A DNA stretch of 64,000 nt from Aureococcus anophagefferens (Eukaryota; Sar; Pelagophyceae; Pelagomonadales; Pelagomonadaceae): positions 1,256,002 through 1,320,001 of the forward strand of contig NW_008705573.1 of assembly GCF_000186865.1 (NCBI RefSeq), in the 5' to 3' direction. Positions within the stretch are counted from its first letter, which is position 1. Every line of letters starts with the position of its first letter. Shown in pieces: positions 37,523 through 45,800 of the stretch. The notes under the pieces are model-generated. The model was not told the origin of the DNA. It saw only the letters and a program-made list of their open reading frames with translations, and did no database searches. A program made the position numbers and the translations under genes.

Positions 37523-37724
37523 CGCGACCGCTCCAGCGCGCTGTGTCGCGGTTGCAAGCTAGCGCATCGTGCCGCTACGGTGCTGTGACGCAGTTGCAAG
37601 AGGTTGTAGAGGCTCGAGCCATGCTCTGCTGTTCTCGCGTCAAGGTTTTGGAGTGCGCCGACAGTGCCGTGTGATCGTGGACAGCTAGCTCGTCCCGCCG
37701 CGAGCCCGCTCCTCCCAGGGCTCG
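37523..37724. other. Short intergenic region
   Basis: About 200 bp, promoter side of the kinase-PP2C gene and 3' side of the next minus-strand gene. It contains related repeats (gcggttgcaagctagcgcat and gacgcagttgcaagaggttg). No gene. Confidence 0.45.
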
Positions 37725-40560
37725 TTACTTCCGCTTCTTCGGCGTCTTGGACTCGAGGAGGAGGACGGCGTCCTGGGCCGGCGGCGGCGCCTCCTCGTCG
37801 TCCTCGGTGTCGGAGTCGACGACGAGCGTCGCGTCGTCGGCGTCGGACCCGGCCGCGGCATCGCCGTCGCCGTCGCCCGCGGCGCCTCGGGCGTCGAGCG
37901 GCGGGTCCCGCCCCTGGCGCGCGATCGCCGACGCGAGCGCGACGACGGCGAGGCCGAGGCCCCAGGCGCGGAACGGCGGCGCCGGGCGCGGCGGCGCCGG
38001 CGCCGCGAGCCGGAGGAACGGCCGCGGGAATTCCACGCGCGGCGGCCTGTGTGGAATTCAAATCTTCAACCCGACTTCAATGTGAGCGTATGCGACAGTT
38101 TCGACGCAAGCTCTTCGGCTGTGCTTCGAGAACTCGACGAGAGCGATCGATTCGTCCAAAAATCAGCCGAATCGACTTCGATTTGGCCGAGATAGAGAGG
38201 TTTGAAGTTTTGCTGGACGCGTCCATTCCACTGGTTGATTTCCACACAGGCGGCGGCCGCGGCGGGTCGGCGGCGAAGGGCGCCGCGCAGCCGGCGAAGG
38301 CGCCCGGCGGCGGCGCGGACGTCGAGAGCGCCGCGACCGCGTCGCCGGGCGCCGCGCCCGCGGGCCAGGCCTGGGCAGGAAAAGGGTTCGAAATTCCCAA
38401 CGTCAAAGGCTCCGAGCTCGGTCGTTTTCCGCTCGTTTCGGCTGATTTTTGGACGAGCGATCATCTCTCGGAGCGGTCTCGAAGCGTGGGTGCTGTTTCC
38501 GAAACGCGCGCGCGCGGAACACTCACGTTGAAGCGACGTTGAATCACCCTTTTGCTGCCCAGGGCCAGGCGTCGCGGCCGAGGGCCCCGGCGACCGCGGG
38601 CGCGGGCGCGCCGCCGACGACCAGGGTGACGGCGAAGGNNNNNNNNNNNNNNNNNNNNNNNNNNNNNNNNNNNNNNNNNNNNNNNNNNNNNNNNNNNNNN
38701 NNNNNNNNNNNNNNNNNNNNNNNNNNNNNNNNNNNNNNNNNNNNNNNNNNNNNNNNNNNNNNNNNNNNNNNNNNNNNNNNNNNNNNNNNNNNNNNNNNNN
38801 NNNNNNNNNNNNNNNNNNNNNNNNNNNNNNNNNNNNNNNNNNNNNNNNNNNNNNNNNNNNNNNNNNNNNNNNNNNNNNNNNNNNNNNNNNNNNNNNNNNN
38901 NNCGTCGCCGTCGAGGTCCGTCGCGCCGCGGTACGCGTCGCGCGCGGCGGCGACGACGTACGCGCCGCCGTCGAAGAACGCGTAGCCGTAGGGCACGGCG
39001 CGGTACCGCGACCTGCGTGCAAATCAAATCTTCAACCCGACTTCAATGTGCGCGTATTCGAATGGTTTGACACGAGCACTTCCGCTGTGCTTCGAGAACT
39101 CGACGAGAGCAATCGATCCGTCCAAAAATCAGCCGAATCGACTTCGATTTGACCGAGCTAGAGAATTCTCAAGTTTGGCCCCGACGTCCCAGCTCACTGG
39201 TTGATTTGCACACAGACCGCGACGCGTTGCGGTCGAGGAGCCGCCGCGTGTACGCCGCCAGGAGGGGCCCGAGGGCGGGGAAGTCATCGACGCGGTAGCG
39301 CGTCTGGTGGCGCGAGATGCGGCTCGGGTCGTAGTGCTCGAAGTTCGACACGCCGGAGAAGTGGACGAAGACGACGGGCTCGCCGCGCACGGTCAGCGAC
39401 CCGCGGTCCCAGGCGAGCTCGGGGCCCGTCGAGTGCCTGCGTTTGGTTGCCGCGCGTCCCCCGCCGGCGGCGCCGCGGCGCGGGCGCCGGCCGCGCGCAG
39501 GTTCCAGTAGGCGACGTTGAAGCGCGGGTCGCGGACGACGCGGTAGTCGTCCCGGTCGAGGAACCTGGTGTGGAATTCAAATCTTCAATCCGACTTCAAT
39601 GTGCGCATATGCGACAGTTTCGACGCAATCTCTTCGGCCGTGCTTCGAGAACTCGACGAGAGCAATCGATTCGTCCAAAAATCAGCCGAATCGACTTCGA
39701 TGTGACCGAGCTCGAGAATTCTCAAGTTTGGTCAGGACCACCCAAACCAGCGGTCGAATTCCACGCAGCGAGGAACGCGGGCACGAAGTCGCCCCAGCCC
39801 TGGTCGAAGTGCATGCCGCGGGCCACGTCGACGAAGCCGTACCTGCGCGCGCCCCCCCCCGCGTGCGCCGGCGTCCAAAACCCGCGCGGCGCGGGCGTCC
39901 GCGCCACCGGAGCCGCTGCGACCACCACGCGAGGAACGCGCGCGCCCCCGGCGCGTCGCGGAACGCGACGAAGCCAAAGTTGAAGATGCCCGCCTGGCCG
40001 ATCTGCGCGTCCGTCTGCCGGAGGCCGTCGAGGGGGTTGGGCTCGGCGACGTGGGGCGCGACGACGACGCTCGCGGCGTCGAGCAGCGCCTCGATCTCCC
40101 AGAGGCTCCGCAGCACCCAGACGTCGTTGTCGAAGTAGAGGCACTTGGCGCCGCCGAGCACGTCGAAGGCGTAGGTCACGGCGTGGGCCTTGATGGCCGT
40201 GTTGAACTCGACGAGGCCGTACTTGAACGCGAGCTCGAGGAGCGGGAAGTCGGCGACGGCCTGGAGGTCGTCGAGCGTCACGGCGGTCGCGTAGGCCGGC
40301 AGCGCGCGCCGCAGCGCGGCGACGGCGTCGCGCGCCTCGGCGGTGAGCAGCGGGCTCGCGCCGGCGTAGAACTCGGGCCGGTCCGCGATGGCCCAGGCCC
40401 AGCAGTCGATCTGCGGGTTCGCGGACCGGGCTGCCTCGAAGAAGCTGAGCACGTGCGCGAAGTTGTTGAGGCAGGAGATGGTCAGCACGCAGGTCTTGCC
40501 GCGCCTCCGGGCGGCGCCGGCGACGGCTGCGAGGACGAGCAGCGCGCGCAGCGGCCGCAT
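37725..40560 (-). CDS. Secretory glycosyltransferase (NVAYWNLH family), interrupted by an assembly gap
   Basis: Exons on the minus strand: 39905-40560, 39777-39842, 39499-39564, 39224-39436, then 39012 into the N-run (38639-38902), 38571-38638, 38258-38370 and 37725-38046. Introns are two 62-bp GC-AG introns and four introners. The signal peptide is MRPLRALLVLAAVAGAA. The catalytic part reads VLTISCLNNFAHVLSFFEAA, GAKCLYFDNDVWVLRSLWEI (DND metal site), APHVAEPNP, GIFNFGFVAFRD and AFLAWWSQRLRWYGFVDVAR. It continues MHFDQGWGDFVPAFLDRDDY, FNVAYWNLHSTGPELAWDRG and FVHFSGVSNFEH. This matches a bacterial-type family with F-D-Q-x-W, N-V-A-Y-W-N-L-H and H-F-S-G. The C-terminal part has a probable membrane span (WGLGLAVVALASAIA), an acidic tail and KTPKKRK. 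Donor and acceptor unknown. Confidence 0.82.
38047..38257 (-). mobile_element. Introner element, family A
   Basis: A 211-bp intron in the last part of the glycosyltransferase gene. Target duplication gcggcggc at 38039-38046 and 38250-38257, perfect; gene-strand donor GC. Ends ctgtgtggaattc and gatttccacacag. Reverse orientation relative to the host. The interior differs from the other copies near one end (gctggacgcgtccattcc), a sub-variant. Confidence 0.92.
38371..38570 (-). mobile_element. Introner element, family B
   Basis: A 200-bp intron. Target duplication ggccaggc at 38363-38370 and 38563-38570, perfect; on the gene strand gcctggcc, donor GC. It lies only 113 bp from the neighbouring family A element, so the exon between them is 113 bp. 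Spliced frame: RDAWPAGAAP. Confidence 0.92.
38639..38902. other. Assembly gap (264 N)
   Basis: A run of N inside an exon of the glycosyltransferase gene. Frames that pass through it are artefacts. Whether another introner or a repeat caused the gap cannot be told. Confidence 1.
39013..39223 (-). mobile_element. Introner element, family A
   Basis: A 211-bp intron. Target duplication accgcgac at 39005-39012 and 39216-39223, perfect; gene-strand gtcgcggt, so the donor is GT. Ends ctgcgtgcaaatc and gatttgcacacag (the caaatc sub-type). Reverse orientation. Spliced frame: DRNASRYRAVPYGY. Confidence 0.93.
39565..39776 (-). mobile_element. Introner element, family A
   Basis: A 212-bp intron. Target duplication cgaggaac at 39557-39564 and 39769-39776, perfect; gene-strand gttcctcg, donor GT. 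Ends ctggtgtggaattc (one base inserted) and gaattccacgcag. Reverse orientation. Spliced frame: VPAFLDRDDYRVV. Confidence 0.93.
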
Positions 40561-40653
40561 GGGCGGCCTAGCACGGTACAAACATCGTGCTGCGAGGCTC
40601 GCCTTCAACGACTTCGTCAAGTACGACCTTTTGCGCAAAAAATAATCGACGCG

Positions 40654-42522
40654 ATGCGCGCGGTCGCCTGGGTCGGCCTCGCGGCCTGCGGGGCGGCGTT
40701 CCAGCTCCCCGGCGTGGCGCCCAAGGGCTACCGGACGCGCGAGCGCGTCCCGCTCCTCGTCTCCAAGGTGAGCAGCACGAAGACGCAGATCCCCTACGAC
40801 TACTACGCGCTGCCCTTCTGCAAGCCGCGGCGCAAGGCGCTCAAGGCCGGCGGCGGCGAGACGGGCGCCGACGGCGACGCCCTCCGCGAGAGCCTCTACG
40901 AGGTCGAGGCCAAGATCCCCGACGGGTGCAAGATCTTGTGCCGCAAGGACCACAGCAAGGGGGAGATGCGGCTCTTCCGCGCGATGATCGACAACGAGTA
41001 CCGCGTGGCCATGGCCGCCGACGGTTTGCCCGTGGCCATGCGCGTCGACCACTACGTCGCGCGGGGCTTCCCCGTGGGCTTCGCCGTCGCGGACCGCGGC
41101 GGCCGCCGCGACCACTACTTGTACAACCACGTGCGGCTCACGTTTCTGTACCACGAGGAACCCGGCGCGCCCGGCGCGCGCGTCGTCGGCTTCGAGGTCG
41201 AGCCCATGTCCGTGAAGCACGCCTACGACGAGGGCGACGAGCCCTTCGGGCCCATGACGACGCTGAAGACGTGCAACGAGATGGCGCCCGCGCGGCACCG
41301 GCCCGAGACGTTCCAGGACGTCGACGAGGCCCAGGAGGTCGTCTACACCTACGACGTCTTCTGGGTGCGCAGCGAGACGCGGTGGGCCGAGCGCTGGGAC
41401 GCCTACCTCAACGGCGACCCCAACGACGAGATCCACTACTTCTCGATCATCAACAGCCTCATGATCGTCGTCTTCCTCACGGCCGTCGTCGCCATGATCA
41501 TGCTCCGGACGCTGCGCAAGGACATCTCCTCCTACAACCTCGAGGCCGACGACGAGGAGGAGAGCGGCTGGAAGCTGCTCCACGGCGACGTCTTCCGGCC
41601 GCCGGCGACGCTGCCTATGGTGTTGGCCGTCTTCGCGGGCACGGGCGTCCAGGTCTTCCTCGTCGCGCTCAGCGTCATGGCGCTGGCGCTCCTGGGCTTC
41701 CTGGCGCCGTCGAACCGCGGCGGTTTGCTCGCGGGGCTCGTCGTGCTCTTCGTGCTCTACGGCGGCGCCGCGGGCTACGCGTCCGCGCGCGTCTACAAGC
41801 TCTGCCGGGGCCAGGACTGGAAGCGCACGACGCTCCTCGGCGCGACGCTCTTCCCGGCGACCGTGCTCGTCGTCGCCTTTGTGCTCGAGGCCGCGCTCCG
41901 CGCGCAGGGCGCCGCGCCGACGGCGTCGGTCGGCGCGACGGTGGCGGGGCTCCTGCTCTGGGTCGGCGTCTGCCTGCCCCTCGTGCTCGCCGGGTCCTAC
42001 GTGGGCTTCAAGGCGCCCGCGCTCGAGGTCCCGACGAAGACGAAGCAGATCCCGCGCGTCGTCCCGCCGCAGAAGTGGTACAGCCACGCGGTCTTCGCCG
42101 TCGCCTTCGGCGGCGTGCTGCCCTTCGGCGCGGTCTGCATCGAGCTCTTCTTCATCATGTCCGCGCTCTGGCTCCACCAGATCTACTACGTCTTCGGCTT
42201 CCTCGTCGCCGTGCTCCTCATCCTCACGGCGACGTGCGCGGAGATGGCCATCGTCCTCACGTACTTCCAGCTCTGCAACGAGGACTACCGCTGGTGGTGG
42301 CGCTCCTTCCTCTGCTCGGGCTCCGCCGCGGCCTACCTCTTCCTCTACTCCGTCTGGTACTTCGACGCGAAGCTCGACATCCCCGGCGGCCTGCCGAGCC
42401 TCGTCTACTTCGGCTACATGGCGCTCGCGTCGTTCACGTTCTTCCTCCTCTGCGGCGCCATCGGCTTCTTCGCCGCGCTCTGGTTCAACCTCCAGATCTA
42501 CGCCGCCATCAAGGTCGACTGA
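40654..42522 (+). CDS. Transmembrane 9 superfamily protein (nonaspanin/EMP70)
   Basis: A 622-residue single exon from ATG 40654. The signal peptide is MRAVAWVGLAACGAAFQLPG. The lumenal domain (about 20-265) has VSSTKTQIPYDYYALPFCKP, the family N-terminal hallmark, and HVRLTFLYHEE. Nine membrane spans begin near residue 270 (IINSLMIVVFLTAVVAMIML), with WKLLHGDVFRPP between TM1 and TM2, then LVLAGSYVGFKAP and WWWRSFLCSGSAAAYLFLYS. The protein ends IKVD, the KxD/E Golgi-retention and COPI motif of TM9SF proteins. The role is sorting of membrane cargo in the Golgi and endosomes. It is divergent from the glycosyltransferase gene, with 93 bp between start codons. Confidence 0.95.
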   Translation: MRAVAWVGLAACGAAFQLPGVAPKGYRTRERVPLLVSKVSSTKTQIPYDYYALPFCKPRRKALKAGGGETGADGDALRESLYEVEAKIPDGCKILCRKDHSKGEMRLFRAMIDNEYRVAMAADGLPVAMRVDHYVARGFPVGFAVADRGGRRDHYLYNHVRLTFLYHEEPGAPGARVVGFEVEPMSVKHAYDEGDEPFGPMTTLKTCNEMAPARHRPETFQDVDEAQEVVYTYDVFWVRSETRWAERWDAYLNGDPNDEIHYFSIINSLMIVVFLTAVVAMIMLRTLRKDISSYNLEADDEEESGWKLLHGDVFRPPATLPMVLAVFAGTGVQVFLVALSVMALALLGFLAPSNRGGLLAGLVVLFVLYGGAAGYASARVYKLCRGQDWKRTTLLGATLFPATVLVVAFVLEAALRAQGAAPTASVGATVAGLLLWVGVCLPLVLAGSYVGFKAPALEVPTKTKQIPRVVPPQKWYSHAVFAVAFGGVLPFGAVCIELFFIMSALWLHQIYYVFGFLVAVLLILTATCAEMAIVLTYFQLCNEDYRWWWRSFLCSGSAAAYLFLYSVWYFDAKLDIPGGLPSLVYFGYMALASFTFFLLCGAIGFFAALWFNLQIYAAIKVD

Positions 42523-42821
42523 GCGCGCGCGAGTAAGAGTGTTCCGGCGGGGGCGGACGCCGCGGCCGCGCGAGTCGCGATCGGACGCGCACCGGCGGCG
42601 TCGCGGGCGCGGCCGGAGCCCCCGGCGGCGGCGCCCCGGCCGGTGCGCGGAGGGCCGCGGGGATCGCCCGGCACCATCGATCGTCGACTCGGCCATCGCC
42701 CAAGGTCGTCGTGGGGGCCGGCTCGTATTTGCCACTATTTTCTTTCAAAAGTAAAGGAGAAATCGTCGGCGAGCGCCCCACCATCGGCACAAAAATACAT
42801 CAAGGATCGCCCCGGTCGACC
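42523..42821. other. Intergenic region / 5' UTR of the polycystin-2-like gene
   Basis: About 300 bp. 42540-42660 is very GC-rich; 42715-42800 is AT-richer (ttgccactattttctttcaa) and may hold the promoter or transcription start. No gene. Confidence 0.45.
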
Positions 42822-45800
42822 ATGGCGTCGACGAACACACGCGACACAGACAACGGCGCCCCGCCGTCAGCACAAACAGACATCGAAGGCGCCTCCTCTC
42901 CCCTCCCCCCGCGCCTCACCCGGTCCGCCTCGTCGCGCCTCGTCCTCAAAGAGTTCGAATCGCTCGAGTTGACGCCGAGCATGCGGGAGCAGATCACCGC
43001 GGAGGACGAGCACTCGCTCGGCGGTCGGGGCAACGCGGTCGCGGGCCACGCGATCGCCGTGCGCCTCGCTAGGACCTACGGCGTCTTCAACGAGGAGAGC
43101 CCCCACTTCGCGGAGTTTGTCGACAAGATACACCGCGGCGAGATCGACCTCGCGGCGCGCGGCCGGCGCGCGGCGCTCAAGTCGGGCGAGGCCGACGCGT
43201 CCTTCTTCGCGGACAAGATCGGGCGGAGCATCCTGGGGCGGCTCCGCCACAACGCGGACATGCTCGCGTCCTACGCGAACCTCGCGGTCTTCGTGTTCCA
43301 CATCGTCGTCTTCATGGCGGTCATCGCGCTCCAGCGGAACGTCGAGGGCACGGAGCGCCTCCAGTTCTACGCGATCAGCGACGCGCTCCACGGCTTCTCG
43401 AAGTCGACGACGGAGTACACCGCGGGCTACCTGCGGGACAGCCTGCTGAACCTGGAGACCTTCGAGCACTTCCTGCGCGGCGACGTGCTGGGCATGATCT
43501 TCCAGGACAGCGAGTGCGGCGACGGCTTCTGCGAGCCGCGCGACGAGAACCCGAGCTACGACCCCGACCCCTACGAGCGCGAGGGCGCGGCCTTCGTCGG
43601 GTGCCGCGCGGACTGCGGCATCGTCGACACGACGGTCGTCGAGGTCCACTTCCTCGATTTGGGCAAGCTCGTCGTCGCGTCCCAGGTCGTGGCCGCGGCG
43701 CTCGAGGACGGCTGGCTCGGCGAGTCGGCGGAGGCGTGGGGCCGCTACGACGCGGACGGGCGTCCGATCAAGCCCGCGGCCGGCTGGAACGTCTGCCACG
43801 CCACGGACCGCTCCTGGGGCACGCCCGAGACCGTGTGCCTCTTCGACGGCGACGTCCAGATCAACGGCCTGCCCTACCGCACGGCCGAGCTCGACGTCGA
43901 GTCGTCGTCGTTCGGCGAGTCCAAGGTGCTCGACCTCTACGCGGGGGACTGGGAGCTGCGCTACGCCTTCGACGGCTTCGCCTGGACCTACCCCTACAAG
44001 GACCTCGAGAACCCCCTCGCGGGCAAGGCGGTGCAGATCGGCTTCCCGGCGATTCGGGGCCAGATCTGCACGCGCGACACGGCCACGAACGCGGAGACGT
44101 GCGAGACGTGGGCGCCGTGCCCGGACGCGGACGCGTGCGCGTGCAGCTACGTCGACGGCGCCTACCGCTGCTTCGACGACGACTACTGGGCGGGGTTCAA
44201 CGCGGAGACGATGACGCATTCGGAGTACAAGGACGCGGACATCGACCTCGAGATGGCCGCGTTCCCCGACTCCTTGGCCTACGAGGCCGTCGCCAAGTGG
44301 TGGTCCATCCCCCGGAACCCCGCGGCGGGCCCGACCTGGGGCGACCGGTCCGCGCCGGCCGCGGTCGCGAACGCGTCCGCGTGGGACCCGGGGGCCCGCA
44401 AGTTCACGCTCGTGCTCCTGAATGTCTACGTGAGCCTGACCTGGCTGGGCAACACCCTGTCCATCGTCGACGCCGCGGGCGCGGTCGTGACGACCGAGAC
44501 GCTGACGGACAACGGTTGCGCCGTCGTCGACGTGCTCCTCAGCGAGGGCCGGACCTACGCGTTCGCGACCGCGGCGTCCGAGGCGGGCGCGCAGTACCTC
44601 GGCGGCATGGGCTGGGCGCTCTACGACGGCGACGCCCTCGTGCTCCGCGGGTCCGGCGGCGTCGACTCCTGTACCTTCACCGTCGGCGACCGGGGCGCGA
44701 CCTGCGACGCGGGCGGCGACGACGGCGCGTCCGTCGCGGACTGCCCCGTCGTCGAGCCGACGTGCGACGGCTTCGCCACGCCGAGCACCGTCGTCTCCGT
44801 CTTCGACTACCGCTGCTACGGCGACGGCGCGTCCGCCGCGACCGACGGCGACGCCACGGCCGCGCCGACGCCGGCGCCCGCGGCCTACGCGCTCCCGCGC
44901 GACGACGCGCTCGCCGCGGTCGACTGCGCCTTCGACGCGGACCTCTGCAACTACGAGGACGGCGGCGGCAACGGCGGGCCCTGGACCTGGCACGTCGGCA
45001 TCACGGGCACGCCGAACAGCGGGCCCAAGGAGTTCGGCGACCGGAGCGACCCCGACGACGGCTACGCGTACACCGAGGCGAGCGGCACGTCGAACGACAC
45101 GTTCATCCTGCGGAGCCCGGCCTTCAAAGCGCTCAGGGAGCCTGCTCTTCTGACGTTCAAGCTCCACGCCTACGGCGACCGCGTCGCGTACATGAACCTC
45201 GAGGGCCTCGTCGACGGGAGCTGGACCGTGCTCTTCCGGACCGTCTACGACCAGGGCCACCGGTGGCACGACAAGGCCGCCGAGGTGCCGGCGGCGACGA
45301 CGCAGATCCGCTGGCGCGGCTTCACCTACAAGTGGACCGGGGACATCGCTATCGACGACGTCGCCTTCGCGACGAGCGACGCGCCGACGCCCGCGCCGAC
45401 GGCCTTAGAGGAGGACGACGTCGCCTTCGCGACGAGCGACTCGCCGACGCCCGCGCCGACGGCCTTCGAGGACGACGGCCGCCTCCGGTGCTACGCGGGC
45501 TGGAAACGGTACTCCGAGGGCGACGCCGGCTTCCTCGCGACCCAGTGGCAGCAGGAGCCGAGCTCGGAGATCATCACGTGCCCCGCGGGCGACACGCACT
45601 GCGTCCTCGTCGAGTACCCGTGGCCCTTCGCCGGCGGCGGCCACGGCTGGAACGGCTTCAACGAGCCCTACCTGCAGGTCCAGCCGCTCGTGTCCGGCGC
45701 CGTGCCCGCGGCCTACTTCGGCCTCGGGGGCTGCTGGAGCGACTTCGAGCGCATGTTACTGGCCGACATGATCCACGCGGGCTACGACTTCCCGGAGCAG

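Noticed and set aside
38544..38996. 150-codon frame across the N-run
   Set aside because: The middle is unknown bases. Only its ends are usable, as exon parts of the glycosyltransferase gene.
40391..40645. 85-codon plus-strand frame before TM9SF
   Set aside because: Antisense of the first exon of the glycosyltransferase gene, which has a clear signal peptide and family motifs.
42711..42821. N-terminal extension of the polycystin-2-like protein to 42711
   Set aside because: The extension uses a non-ATG start in AT-richer leader sequence. ATG 42822 is the first good start.
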